A stretch of 64,000 nucleotides of DNA from NCBI GenBank assembly GCA_016787045.1, contig JAEUVA010000002.1, forward strand, positions 210,616-274,615. Reading direction: 5' to 3'. Position numbers and translations under genes: made by a program. The notes beneath the pieces are model-generated. The model did not search any database. It was not told the origin of the DNA and worked only from the letters and a program-made list of their open reading frames with translations. The stretch is from Chitinophagales bacterium (lineage in GTDB: Bacteria; Bacteroidota; Bacteroidia; Chitinophagales; LD1). Below, piece by piece: positions 46,224-55,813 of this stretch; position 1 is the stretch's first letter; every line of letters begins with the position of its first letter.

Positions 46224-48812
46224 TTATTCTGCCGGTGCTTCGGTGTTATCGGCCGTGCCCAAGTCTCCATCTTCTTCGGCATTGTAATTAAGCTTGCCAT
46301 TGGTGATTTTGGCAATAGCCGCAATAGCATCTTTTTCGCCTAATTTAATTACCCGTACACCCTGTGTAGCGCGACCAGCTACACGTAGTTGGTCAACAGC
46401 CAAACGAATAGCCACACCGCTCTTATTAATAATCATAACATGGTCGTTATCAGTTACATTAAGCAGCCCAATCAAACTGCCGGTTTTATCTGTAATGTTA
46501 ATGGTTTTTACCCCTTTACCCCCTCTGTTGGTGATGCGATATTCTGCTTCACCGGTTTCGGGGTCATTGATGTAACTGCGTTTGCCAAAGCCCTTTTCGC
46601 TGAGCACTAAAATGGTCTCTTCTTTGCTATCCGGATGTACGGCAATCATGCCAATTACCTCATCTTTATCGCTGCCCAAAGTAACTCCACGAACACCTGC
46701 CGCTACCCGGCCTACTGCTCTTAGTGTGTCAACATCATTCGGAAAGCGAATGGCTTTACCCTCTTTTGTAGCTATAAGAATGTGGCTATGGGCATCGGTT
46801 AACATTACTTGCACCAACTCATCTCCTTCGCGAATGTCAATGGCATTTACTCCGCCTGACCGTACATTGCTGTACGCCTTTAATGTGGTTTTCTTTACCG
46901 TGCCTTTGCGGGTACAAAACACCACAAAGTTATTTTCCAGATACTCGTCTTCTTTAAGGTTTTGCACCGGTATGTAGGCCATTATCTTATCCTCTTTGGG
47001 GATATTCATCAGGTTTTGGATAGCGCGACCCTTACCGGTTTTTTCGCCTTCGGGTATTTCGTACACCTTGAGCCAATAGCAGCGACCTAGTTCGGTAAAG
47101 AACAAAATGTAGTTGTGGTTGGTGGCTACAAAAATGTGCTCTATAAAATCTTCATCGCGTGCCGATGAACCTTTGCTGCCACGTCCTCCCCTATTTTGAG
47201 TTTTATATTCTGTTGATAATGTGCGTTTTATGTACCCTAAGTGAGAAATAGTTACAACCACTTCATCATTCGCTATAAGGTCTTCCATGTTAAAGTCGCC
47301 AGCGGCAAACTCAATGGTGGTTCTGCGCTCATCGCCATATTTTTCGCGTACTTCTTTCAGTTCATCTTTAATGATTTGCATGCGAAGCGGCTCTTCTGCC
47401 AACACACGATTGAGCCATTCAATCGTTTTCATTAACTCATTGTACTCATCGCGTATTTTATCGCGTTCCAGTCCGGTTAAGCGCTGTAAGCGCATTTCCA
47501 GTATGGCCTTGGACTGAATTTCGGATAGCCCGAATTTTTCCATTAAACCATTTTTGGCAATTTCCGGGTCGGCTGCTGCACGAATGAGGGCAATTACCTC
47601 GTCTAAATGATCCAGCGCGATGAGCAAGCCCTCCAAAATATGAGCGCGCTCTTTAGCTTTTTTGAGTTCGTAATTGGTGCGTTTTACCACCACTTCATGA
47701 CGGAAATCCACAAAATGGCGGATAAAATCTTTTAAATTGAGAGTTTGTGGTACGCCCTTAACAATTGCTACATTGTTAATGCCGTAGCTGGTTTGTAATT
47801 GAGTCAAAGCAAATAGCTGATTGAGCACCACATTGCTGATGGCATCTTTCTTGAGTTCTACTACTATACGGTTACCCTCGCGGTTACTTTCATCGCGCAC
47901 ATCGCTAATGCCTTCAATCTTTTTTTCGTCACCTAACTCAGCAATTTTCTTCACCAGATCCCCACGTACAATTTGGTACGGAATCTCTGTAATAACTATT
48001 TGCTCGCGGCCATTTTCCATAGCTTCAATCTCTGCCTTACCGCGCAGAACTACCCTACCACGTCCGGTCAAAAATGCCTGACGAATGCCCTCATAACCAT
48101 AAATAATGCCCCCCGTAGGGAAATCGGGTGCCTTTATAGTTTGCATTAACTCTTCAATAGTAATATCCTTATTATCAATATATTGAGCTATTCCATCAAC
48201 TACTTCTGTAAGGTTGTGCGGAAGCATGTTGGTAGCCATACCTACGGCAATACCGGAGGAGCCATTAATAAGTAGGTTGGGGATTTTGGTGGGTAGTACG
48301 GTGGGTTCTTCTAAGCTGTCGTCAAAGTTCAGCTTCATGTCCACCGTTTCTTTATCTATGTCATCCAAAAACTCTTCGGCAATTTTGCGGAAGCGTGCCT
48401 CAGTGTAACGCATAGCTGCCGGGGGGTCATTATCCACGCTGCCAAAGTTACCTTGCCCATCAACTAAAGGATAACGCAAACTCCAGTCTTGTGCCATACG
48501 TACCATGGCATCATACACAGATCCATCGCCATGCGGGTGGTACTTACCCAGCACCTCCCCTACAATACGGGCGCTTTTTTTGTGGGGCTTGCCGGCACCT
48601 ACTCCAAGGCCGTTCATGCCAAACAAAATTCTGCGGTGTACGGGCTTTAGGCCATCGCGAACATCGGGTATGGCGCGGCTTACGATTACCGACATAGAGT
48701 AATCTATGTAAGCCGTTTTCATTTCATCTTCAATGTTTATGGGAATAATGCGTGGCTGCTGCTCCGGATTTTCGGTGGGGCTTTGGGGGGGGGTGTTCAG
48801 TTCGTCAGACAT
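46224..48812 (-). CDS. gyrA: DNA gyrase subunit A
   Basis: The 862-residue type IIA topoisomerase subunit makes and reseals the double-strand break for negative supercoiling. The catalytic tyrosine is Y136 in [12 protein letters not shown]. The winged helix contains the quinolone-resistance region [14 protein letters not shown]. Six C-terminal beta-pinwheel blades follow, with the GyrA box in [11 protein letters not shown]. That box marks it as gyrase rather than topoisomerase IV. The residue aligned with E. coli Ser83 is Gly97, whereas Asp87 is kept (D101). It ends in an acidic tail ([20 protein letters not shown]). purB lies upstream, and a good promoter sits between them. Confidence 0.96.
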   Translation of the reverse strand: MSDELNTPPQSPTENPEQQPRIIPINIEDEMKTAYIDYSMSVIVSRAIPDVRDGLKPVHRRILFGMNGLGVGAGKPHKKSARIVGEVLGKYHPHGDGSVYDAMVRMAQDWSLRYPLVDGQGNFGSVDNDPPAAMRYTEARFRKIAEEFLDDIDKETVDMKLNFDDSLEEPTVLPTKIPNLLINGSSGIAVGMATNMLPHNLTEVVDGIAQYIDNKDITIEELMQTIKAPDFPTGGIIYGYEGIRQAFLTGRGRVVLRGKAEIEAMENGREQIVITEIPYQIVRGDLVKKIAELGDEKKIEGISDVRDESNREGNRIVVELKKDAISNVVLNQLFALTQLQTSYGINNVAIVKGVPQTLNLKDFIRHFVDFRHEVVVKRTNYELKKAKERAHILEGLLIALDHLDEVIALIRAAADPEIAKNGLMEKFGLSEIQSKAILEMRLQRLTGLERDKIRDEYNELMKTIEWLNRVLAEEPLRMQIIKDELKEVREKYGDERRTTIEFAAGDFNMEDLIANDEVVVTISHLGYIKRTLSTEYKTQNRGGRGSKGSSARDEDFIEHIFVATNHNYILFFTELGRCYWLKVYEIPEGEKTGKGRAIQNLMNIPKEDKIMAYIPVQNLKEDEYLENNFVVFCTRKGTVKKTTLKAYSNVRSGGVNAIDIREGDELVQVMLTDAHSHILIATKEGKAIRFPNDVDTLRAVGRVAAGVRGVTLGSDKDEVIGMIAVHPDSKEETILVLSEKGFGKRSYINDPETGEAEYRITNRGGKGVKTINITDKTGSLIGLLNVTDNDHVMIINKSGVAIRLAVDQLRVAGRATQGVRVIKLGEKDAIAAIAKITNGKLNYNAEEDGDLGTADNTEAPAE

Positions 48813-48887
48813 ATAATTAATGTATTAAAGTGTTAAGGTATTTAAGTAGTAAATAGCGCAAAATGCAATACAGGCGATTTTAGCGTG

Positions 48888-48918
48888 CGAATGTATCATT
48901 TCCTCACCCCCTTTGCAA
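48888..48918 (-). promoter_or_regulatory. gyrA promoter
   Basis: On the minus strand TTG (plus 48916-48918), 20 bp, TACATTCG (plus 48888-48895) lies in the purB-gyrA gap and would give a leader of about 70 nt. A short CCCCT/AGGGG inverted repeat overlaps the -33 side. The -7 box is identical to that of katG. Confidence 0.7.
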
Positions 48919-48969
48919 GAGGGGTAAGTAGGGAATTTTCCACATTATATGCAGAAAACCGGAAGGTGC

Positions 48970-50313
48970 TTATACTCCGGTGTAATTTTGAGGTGTAATT
49001 TTAAGCAGTTCCTGCTTTACAGTATCACCAACCTTAAGCGTTTGAATAAATGCAGCTATGCTCTCTCGGTTGATTTGTGCTGTACCACGCGTTAAATCTT
49101 TGAGTGCCTCGTAGGGTTGTGGGTAACCTTCTCTCCGCAAAATAGTTTGTATGGCTTCAGCTACTACCGCCCAGTTATTTTCTAAATCGGCATTTAATGC
49201 TTGCTCATTGAGTAGCAGCTTGCTTAATCCCTTCTCTATAGAATATAAACTAATCATGGTATGTGCCACGGGTACGCCCAGGTTGCGTAAAACGGTAGAG
49301 TCCGTAAGGTCGCGTTGCAAACGCGAAATGGGCAACTTAGCAGAAAGGTGCTCAAACAGCGCATTGGCTATACCCAAGTTTCCTTCGGCATTTTCAAAAT
49401 CTATAGGGTTTACTTTGTGCGGCATGGCCGAAGAACCCACCTCTCCTTTTATAGTCTTTTGCTTAAAATACTCCATGCTAATGTATGTCCACATATCGCG
49501 GCAAAGGTCAATAAGGATGGTGTTGACGCGCTTCATGGCATCTAACCGGGCCGCCAGCGAATCGTAGTTATCTATTTGCGTGGTGTATCGCGAGCGTTTA
49601 AGCCCCAACTTTTCGTTCACAAAATTATCGGCAAAGCCAACCCAATCTATTGCCGGGTATGCTACATGATGGGCATTGAAATTGCCGGTAGCACCACCAA
49701 ATTTCGCAGAGTAAGGAATGTGCTTTAGTGGTTGTATTTGACCATACAGCCGCTCAACAAAAACCAGTATTTCTTTGCCCAAACGGGTGGGCGAAGCCGG
49801 TTGCCCGTGGGTATGTGCCAGCATGGGCACTTCTTTCCATTGCTCGGCCAAAGTATGCAGTTGGTTTACAACCCTCAGCAACACAGGCATGTAAACTGCG
49901 GCATCGGCTTCTTTCCACGAAAGGGGTATGGCTGTATTGTTTACATCTTGTGAGGTGAGACCAAAATGAATAAACTCCTTCCACTTTTGAAGCCCTAAAT
50001 CATCAAAACGGCTTTTGAGAAAATACTCTACCGCTTTTACATCGTGGTTGGTTACCTTTTCAGTTTCTTTAATGCTTTGCGCATCAGCTTCACTAAACCT
50101 TACTACTACATCACGCAGTGCAGCAAATTTTTCATTTGGAAAGTTGGCCAATTGTGGCAGCGGTATCTCACAAAGTGCTATAAAGTATTCCACCTCTACC
50201 AATACCCGGTACCTAATTAAACCTAACTCTGAAAAATAGGGTGAAAGTTCTTTTGTGCGATTGAAATAGCGGCCATCTACCGGAGAAACCGCACTTAGCG
50301 AAGTAAGCGACAT
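48970..50313 (-). CDS. purB: Adenylosuccinate lyase PurB
   Basis: From the ATG at 50313 the product is 447 residues and begins MSLTSLSAVSPVDGRYFNRT, as in the long (E. coli-type) PurB group. The catalytic signature of the fumarase/aspartase superfamily is GEVGSSAMPHKVNPIDFENAEG. MLAHTHGQPASPTRLGKE and KFGGATGNFNAHHVAYP (short segments of the active site) are conserved. It cleaves SAICAR and adenylosuccinate in purine synthesis. The frame extends to 50367 but without homology. The gene upstream on the same strand encodes the lysyl-oxidase-like protein, 62 bp away. Confidence 0.94.
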   Translation of the reverse strand: MSLTSLSAVSPVDGRYFNRTKELSPYFSELGLIRYRVLVEVEYFIALCEIPLPQLANFPNEKFAALRDVVVRFSEADAQSIKETEKVTNHDVKAVEYFLKSRFDDLGLQKWKEFIHFGLTSQDVNNTAIPLSWKEADAAVYMPVLLRVVNQLHTLAEQWKEVPMLAHTHGQPASPTRLGKEILVFVERLYGQIQPLKHIPYSAKFGGATGNFNAHHVAYPAIDWVGFADNFVNEKLGLKRSRYTTQIDNYDSLAARLDAMKRVNTILIDLCRDMWTYISMEYFKQKTIKGEVGSSAMPHKVNPIDFENAEGNLGIANALFEHLSAKLPISRLQRDLTDSTVLRNLGVPVAHTMISLYSIEKGLSKLLLNEQALNADLENNWAVVAEAIQTILRREGYPQPYEALKDLTRGTAQINRESIAAFIQTLKVGDTVKQELLKITPQNYTGV

Positions 50314-50375
50314 GTGTTTTATTTGCTGCGCGAAGATAAAAATGTAGAGCGGTAAAGTTGCCGACAAACACTATT

Positions 50376-52646
50376 CTACTGAACCACAACCCTAAAGTAC
50401 TTCTTATCTGATCCAAAATTTACAGTAAGCTGGTAAATACCTTTTGCCGTATTCTGAATTTGGATAGGATGGTGCAACCAGCCATTGGCGGCAATATTGC
50501 TTTCTGCTAAAACTAATTCGCCCAACAAGTTAGTGAGCGTTATATCTATGGCTATGCTTTTGGTAGAATATAGTGATAACTCAAATGCTCCGTTGTTGGG
50601 GTTAGGGTGCAGGTTTATGGTCTTGATATTTAACAGTGGGCTAACCGAAACTTGATCATCGTGCAATACACTCACCTCTGCCTCAAACTGTCCCGAGCAG
50701 CCATTGCTATCTGTAAACTGATAAGTAATGGTATATGGCCCTCCCTCTCCGGCATCGGCCGGGTTGAAAGTATTGCCTGAAATACCTGTGCCATAAAATA
50801 CACCACCTGAAGGCACTCCCTGGAGCGAAGCAGATGGGTCGGTATCAAAGTATGTAGAGCCAAGTCCTGTAAAAGATACTGTGGGAGGAGTGTTTACTGT
50901 AGCTGTTACCGGTACGCGGATACTGGTACATATTGTAGATACTTCTTCAATTTCCCAATCGTAGTAAGCATACCATCGGGATGGGTCGTTAGCCGAATTG
51001 CCGGTTATACTTAGCAGCCCTCCAAAATTGTATGGATATGAAGCGCCAGAACTATTGCGATACAAATCGGGTGAACTGCCAATCATCCAACCCAACTGGT
51101 AGTTAGTGCCCGGTGCAACGTAGTAATCTAGTGGGATCACCTGCATACCTTTGCTAACAAAAACAGTATCTTTTCTAAGCACGGTACCGCTGCTATTTCT
51201 CAATTCTATTACTCGTGATTTTGAAGAATTGGCGTAAACTTTAACTGTCTTTATACGAATGGCTTTAAAAACGCTAAAAATTTGATGTTGATCATTGCTA
51301 AAGTAACCTCCACCGCCAATAGATGTATCTGCCGGCCCTACAAATCCACTGATCCCCAACAGCGTATCTCTTGATTCAATAAAAAAAGTGGCATTGCTGC
51401 TTGGTGTATAGCTGTAAGAGTTACCTGTGGTTACCACTCCGCCCGCTACCGGAGCATCAAACCAATATAATGTACCGGTGCCGGTGGCTTGCAACAATAC
51501 ACTCTCTCCTTGGCAAACAGCATCGGCAGTTACATTCGTTACATGGCTATTGATTTGTGTAACTGTAATAGGTGGACTGGTAGCAAAGCCACATTGCGAT
51601 AACACCTGAACGGTGTATTGCCCCGGTGAACTGACCAAAATAGCTTGCGTGGTATCGCCTGTGCTCCACAAATAGTTGGTACCGGCATTTGCAGAAAGAG
51701 TTAATGCCGTACCTTCGCAAATAGATGTGTTGCCCCCTTGTGCTGTAATGTTTGCAGTTCCGTTAGTTAATTGTTTGGTAAGGGTGTATGGCACGGCTAT
51801 CACATTGTCATTTTCATTTTCCTCTAAAAAATAATTGTGTGGGTCTATATGTACTACTATGTAATAATCGCCATTGCAGGTGGTGGGTGGCAAATCAATG
51901 TACATGCCATCTAAACTCTGATAATAAATATCCGTATAGCCCGATGAAATGCCTTGGGTGGTTGGCGAGCAATTGTAGTTACCACCACCCAAACCGTAGT
52001 TAGGAAAACTGGAATTGGTCAACACATTATCTGCAGAATCGCGACAGTGGCCATTGTAGTAAGAGCAGCTTCCATAGTCCATTAAGCAAAAACCAAGTTT
52101 GGCACCAGAGCCAACTATGGGCCAGTTGAGCGGGTTGGGTTCAGTAGTGTCGCGCTTACGCAGCCAGTATTGCCCCCAGTCGTCCACGTGCATGTGCGAG
52201 TGGGTGGGGTGGTAAGTCATAGACCCTGCCGGGCGGTCCCAGTAGGTCATGGTATTTCCGTTTTTATGATAAACCCGCTGCTTAATGAGTTGGCGGGGCG
52301 ATGAACCATCGGAACAAGTACCGGGGTTAGAGGTAAAAGTATCGGTACCGCAAATAAAAATTTGTGTAGCAAAAATAGTGAGTGGCCCACGGCCAATATT
52401 TGGCGTAGAAACAGATATACGCAAGCGGCCATTTTCTACTCCATTGCCTGTTTGTGAATACTCAATTACTCCGTTGCTTCCACTTACTAACAAAGGGGCT
52501 TCAGCTATTTTAATATTTGGTAGTAGATCGCAATCTGTACTGCCCGAAGTGAGGCATTGACAAGAGGTAGCGTTATTGATTGTACATTGAGCAAAAACTG
52601 ATTGAACTGCTGTAAAGCAAAGTAGAGCAAGTAAAAACTGCTTCAT
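50376..52646 (-). CDS. Secreted lysyl-oxidase-family protein with T9SS type A sorting domain
   Basis: From the ATG at 52646 the product is 756 residues with a signal peptide (MKQFLLALLCFTAVQSVFA). Residues about 30-290 resemble animal and bacterial lysyl oxidases. The copper ligands are H149-x-H151-x-H153 (THSHMHVDDWGQY). GAKLGFCLMD has K183 at the position of the LTQ-cofactor lysine, and GYTDIYYQSLDGMYIDLPP has Y241 at the LTQ tyrosine. HIDPHNYFLEENENDNV matches the domain end. Ig-like domains (about 300-660) and a type A sorting domain (LHPNPNNGAFELSLYS ... GIYQLTV) follow. It may oxidise amines or lysines outside the cell. The start at 52694 is less likely. Confidence 0.83.
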   Translation of the reverse strand: MKQFLLALLCFTAVQSVFAQCTINNATSCQCLTSGSTDCDLLPNIKIAEAPLLVSGSNGVIEYSQTGNGVENGRLRISVSTPNIGRGPLTIFATQIFICGTDTFTSNPGTCSDGSSPRQLIKQRVYHKNGNTMTYWDRPAGSMTYHPTHSHMHVDDWGQYWLRKRDTTEPNPLNWPIVGSGAKLGFCLMDYGSCSYYNGHCRDSADNVLTNSSFPNYGLGGGNYNCSPTTQGISSGYTDIYYQSLDGMYIDLPPTTCNGDYYIVVHIDPHNYFLEENENDNVIAVPYTLTKQLTNGTANITAQGGNTSICEGTALTLSANAGTNYLWSTGDTTQAILVSSPGQYTVQVLSQCGFATSPPITVTQINSHVTNVTADAVCQGESVLLQATGTGTLYWFDAPVAGGVVTTGNSYSYTPSSNATFFIESRDTLLGISGFVGPADTSIGGGGYFSNDQHQIFSVFKAIRIKTVKVYANSSKSRVIELRNSSGTVLRKDTVFVSKGMQVIPLDYYVAPGTNYQLGWMIGSSPDLYRNSSGASYPYNFGGLLSITGNSANDPSRWYAYYDWEIEEVSTICTSIRVPVTATVNTPPTVSFTGLGSTYFDTDPSASLQGVPSGGVFYGTGISGNTFNPADAGEGGPYTITYQFTDSNGCSGQFEAEVSVLHDDQVSVSPLLNIKTINLHPNPNNGAFELSLYSTKSIAIDITLTNLLGELVLAESNIAANGWLHHPIQIQNTAKGIYQLTVNFGSDKKYFRVVVQ

Positions 52647-52713
52647 GTTGGATATTGATATCCGAAAGTAGGAATGTTTATCAATAACAAACAAAGATTT
52701 TCAACAGCGGTTT

Positions 52714-53625
52714 TCAAAATCTAGCTTCAAACAACTGCATTAATGGATGTGTTTGCATTTTTCTTTTTGCAAACTCCCTTGTCAATTCTGAATAGGTGAA
52801 GGAAACGCCATTCCAGCCCTCTATTGCATGGCCATCAATCTTCAATCTTTCAATACGCCCTTGTTTGATGGATACCTCTGTGTTTTTAAATCGCAAAACG
52901 GTATCAGGGCTGCGGCCATACACCCATTGTGCAGATTCAAAATTCTGAGCCAGTTTTTCTATTTCACTACTCTCCTCTTTGCTAAGCTCATAGTTACTTG
53001 CTATGGGCAGTTTCTCTATCAAAACTTTTTGCAATTCTTCTGCGTTTACAAAATAGTTGGCTGTTTCGCACAGGTTCATCACTGAACTTCGTACAGAAGC
53101 CACTGCCTTGGTTTCTATATCAAAAATATTTTCGCGAAGTGATGCCCTCAGGTTATTCAAGTTGCTATTGTACAGTAGCGTACCATGGCTGATAATGTTT
53201 CTGCGATTGGTAAACTGTGCATTGCCGGAAATCTTCTTTCCATTCAACAACAAGTTATTTCGCTCATCGGGTTTAACGTTGTAGCCAATGCTTTGCAACG
53301 CATCTATAATGCATTGGTTGAAGTAAAGATAGTTACCTGTTTTATGATTAGCAGCAGATTCTATAAAACTGAAGCATAAATTTCCTTCATCCTGATACAC
53401 CGTACCTCCACCGGATATGCGTCTGCAAATTTTAGTGAAGTCGTTTTTTAAGAACTCAAAGTTAACCTCCCGGTAGATGCTTTGGTTGCGCCCCACCACT
53501 ACACAAGGTTGGTTGATGTAGAAGAAAACATACCTGTTTTCTCCGCAATGCAGATGTTCTAACAAGTAATGTTCAATAGCTATGTTGACGTACGGATTGC
53601 TGCTTGGTGAAGTAACAAGTATCAC
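52714..53625 (-). CDS. lplA: Lipoate-protein ligase A family protein
   Basis: The 303-residue BPL/LPL-fold protein begins SSNPYVNIAIEHYLLEHL. It shows CVVVGRNQSIYREVN, the lipoyl-AMP loop RRISGGGTVYQDEGNLCFSFI and the catalytic-Lys region NGKKISGNAQF. SHGTLLYNSNLNNL is the next conserved part. It attaches lipoate, or octanoate, to E2 and GcvH proteins. The family includes amidotransferases, so the precise activity is inferred. The ceramidase-like gene starts upstream and ends 17 bp before it, so the two are probably cotranscribed. Confidence 0.88.
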   Translation of the reverse strand: MILVTSPSSNPYVNIAIEHYLLEHLHCGENRYVFFYINQPCVVVGRNQSIYREVNFEFLKNDFTKICRRISGGGTVYQDEGNLCFSFIESAANHKTGNYLYFNQCIIDALQSIGYNVKPDERNNLLLNGKKISGNAQFTNRRNIISHGTLLYNSNLNNLRASLRENIFDIETKAVASVRSSVMNLCETANYFVNAEELQKVLIEKLPIASNYELSKEESSEIEKLAQNFESAQWVYGRSPDTVLRFKNTEVSIKQGRIERLKIDGHAIEGWNGVSFTYSELTREFAKRKMQTHPLMQLFEARF

Positions 53626-53642
53626 GCAGCAAGAATAAAAAA

Positions 53643-54599
53643 CTAAGCGCGATTGCGTCTGGCTAATCTACGTGCTCTGCGCGCATTGCTGATGGCCAAT
53701 GTATCTTCTAAAGGTACTGTACCAGAGCGGTAGTATAAATAGATGAACAAAGCACTAGTGGCTGTAAACAAATGCCAAAGGGCATGACCCTGAAAAATAC
53801 TATCGGGGCTGCAAACAGTGTTGGTGCGATCTAATATCCAGATGATGGCTCCAAGCACAAGCACAGCAAATGCAGCCCAGAGATAATTGGTAAAGTAGTG
53901 TTCTTTACTCACAAACATGAGGTAGTACGCACTGGTTAAAAACGCTAGAATAATAAACACCGGAAATACCACATTGATGTTTAAGTGCATGATGCGGGTA
54001 AGGATGAGGTAGTTGAGTGCCACGCCAAAGGCAATCATGGCGCCATGTGTACTTTTCCATTGGCCATTTATCCAAACTAATGGAAATATTTTGTAGAGGT
54101 TAAACACCAAAACCATAATAACAATAGCATACATGCCCGCCTGATCTAAAATCTGAAAAAACTGAGTGAGCGAAGCGTGGTACATAAAACTACCAACAAA
54201 CAGATACAAGCAAGATATGCCAAACATGATAGAAAACACCGGGTAACGCACCAAAAAATTATCGCTTTGTTTACGTTCGGCATACTTTAAATCATGAATT
54301 CCCAATGTAATGGTAAATAAGCCCACTACAAAAAAGCCAAGATTACTCCATGTATTGCTGGGTTGGCGGATGAGGTGCTCCATTTGATTGCGTTCGCAAA
54401 AATGAAAGGCATTTCCACCGGCAATATTCCAGGTGCTCCAAACATCTGCTGTTTGAAAAAAGTTATAGTATCCAATCAGAAAAAAAGTAGAGAGTACGAA
54501 AATGATTAAGGGCAGCAAAAACACCCTTCCATGCAACCGCTCAAAGTATAATCGGGTGCGAAGAATCTGCCATTTAATTTTTGCCTGAATACCTAACAT
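53643..54599 (-). CDS. Ceramidase-like (CREST superfamily) membrane protein
   Basis: The 318-residue polytopic protein has about seven hydrophobic helices. FHFCERNQMEHLIRQPSNTWSNLGFFVVG is the conserved loop (C-E, then N-x-x-S-N). GSFMYHASLTQ gives a His, and GHALWHLFTATSALFIYL gives the HxxxH pair. These match the zinc histidines and the acidic/serine residues of alkaline ceramidases and PAQR/TMEM8 (CREST) hydrolases. Bacteroidota make sphingolipids, so hydrolysis of a ceramide is plausible. It sits upstream of lplA by 17 bp. Substrate and membrane location are not shown by sequence alone. Confidence 0.8.
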   Translation of the reverse strand: MLGIQAKIKWQILRTRLYFERLHGRVFLLPLIIFVLSTFFLIGYYNFFQTADVWSTWNIAGGNAFHFCERNQMEHLIRQPSNTWSNLGFFVVGLFTITLGIHDLKYAERKQSDNFLVRYPVFSIMFGISCLYLFVGSFMYHASLTQFFQILDQAGMYAIVIMVLVFNLYKIFPLVWINGQWKSTHGAMIAFGVALNYLILTRIMHLNINVVFPVFIILAFLTSAYYLMFVSKEHYFTNYLWAAFAVLVLGAIIWILDRTNTVCSPDSIFQGHALWHLFTATSALFIYLYYRSGTVPLEDTLAISNARRARRLARRNRA

Positions 54600-54708
54600 A
54601 GTGTGCTTGTTGTGTTGCTTTTTCGTGAATACAATATTTATGTTACGAATTGGTGAAAGAAAAATTTTAAACGGATGAAAATAATCTTACGCATTAAAAA
54701 CAAATATC

Positions 54709-55719
54709 CTATCTCCGCTTATTGAGCACAATAGGATAATCAAAGTTTAATGCAAACATGGGGTGAAACACCACCTGCCCAAGTGTATTAAACTCAATAG
54801 CGGGCATGGGCACTTTAAATACGTTTAGCACTCCAAGTATTGCTTTGCCGGCTTTGCTTTTAACAGGTATTTTGGTCAAGTCTGCATCTACAGAGAGGTA
54901 AAAACTGCGGTAACGCTTGAGGTCGCTCCGATCGTGTGCATTGCCCTTGGCATCTACCCACACGTTTTGAAAGCCACCATATAAGTTTCCTGCACCATAA
55001 CCCAGCGATACGTTTAGCCACTTAGGCCTAATTTTGTGGTTGAATGAATACAGATTAGCCGAAAGCCAAATCACTGTGCCATTGTAATCTTTGAGTGCGC
55101 GTTCAATAAAACTTTTGCCATAGAGTGCTTCTGCCCTATCGCGCAGTTCGCCTTTTGGATAATCTACTATATGAAAAGAGTATTTAGAGGTTATACGTTG
55201 TTCTTTCCAAAGCAAATACTGGCCGGTGGCAAAGGCAGCACCTGAAAAATTAAACACAATATCGCTCCAAGAGGCACCATATTTAGGACTAAGTCCATCC
55301 GGAATTTCCATCATAGACAAACTCAAAAAACCAAATGCACCGGCTGTTAGTGCAGCTGGAGTGCTTTTCATACCACTCCAGCGTAGCATTTCGTAACTGA
55401 GAGTGGTAATAAAATATGGAGCATAAAAGTGGCCGGTTTTATCTTGTTGCAGCCATTCGCGTGAGTCGTCAAACCATCTAAACTTGCCTAACTGCTGGCG
55501 GCCATACCACACAAAACCCACACCGGTCATAATTCCGGTATATGCACCCAAAGAGCCACCACAAACTAAGGCAAGCCGCTTTTTGTTTATAGAGTCGGGG
55601 TACTTTTGAGCAACAATGGTATGTAGCGAATCTATGTAGCTAATAGCTGAAACACTTAATTGCATGCAGAGCAGCAATAAAAACAAGAAAATGCGCAAGG
55701 GTTTTGAAGTGGCAGGCAT
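54709..55719 (-). CDS. DUF2279-type envelope protein
   Basis: From the ATG at 55719 the product is 336 residues with a signal peptide (FLFLLLLCMQLSVSA). The YfiM/DUF2279-like stretch QDKTGHFYAPYFITTLSYEMLRWSG and ASWSDIVFNFSGAAFATGQYL are conserved. A beta-rich C-terminal half ends HPMFALNFDYPIVLNKRR. Members are predicted envelope proteins with no known activity. The gene diverges from ccsA over 94 bp. The frame reaches 55785, but that part lies in the intergenic leader. Confidence 0.75.
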   Translation of the reverse strand: MPATSKPLRIFLFLLLLCMQLSVSAISYIDSLHTIVAQKYPDSINKKRLALVCGGSLGAYTGIMTGVGFVWYGRQQLGKFRWFDDSREWLQQDKTGHFYAPYFITTLSYEMLRWSGMKSTPAALTAGAFGFLSLSMMEIPDGLSPKYGASWSDIVFNFSGAAFATGQYLLWKEQRITSKYSFHIVDYPKGELRDRAEALYGKSFIERALKDYNGTVIWLSANLYSFNHKIRPKWLNVSLGYGAGNLYGGFQNVWVDAKGNAHDRSDLKRYRSFYLSVDADLTKIPVKSKAGKAILGVLNVFKVPMPAIEFNTLGQVVFHPMFALNFDYPIVLNKRR

Positions 55720-55770
55720 GGCACAATAAACGCCCTGCAATGAAGCATAAAAATTGATGAAACTCAATCC

Positions 55771-55798
55771 TTGTTGGCGAAACAAAAAAATATATTCG
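55771..55798 (+). promoter_or_regulatory. Possible promoter of ccsA/ccmC-like gene
   Basis: TTG at 55771-55773, a 17-bp spacer and TATATTCG at 55791-55798 resemble the Bacteroidota promoter. The spacer is short, so the -33 match is weak. The leader would be about 10 nt. Confidence 0.4.
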
Positions 55799-55813
55799 CA
55801 CCGCGTTTACTTA

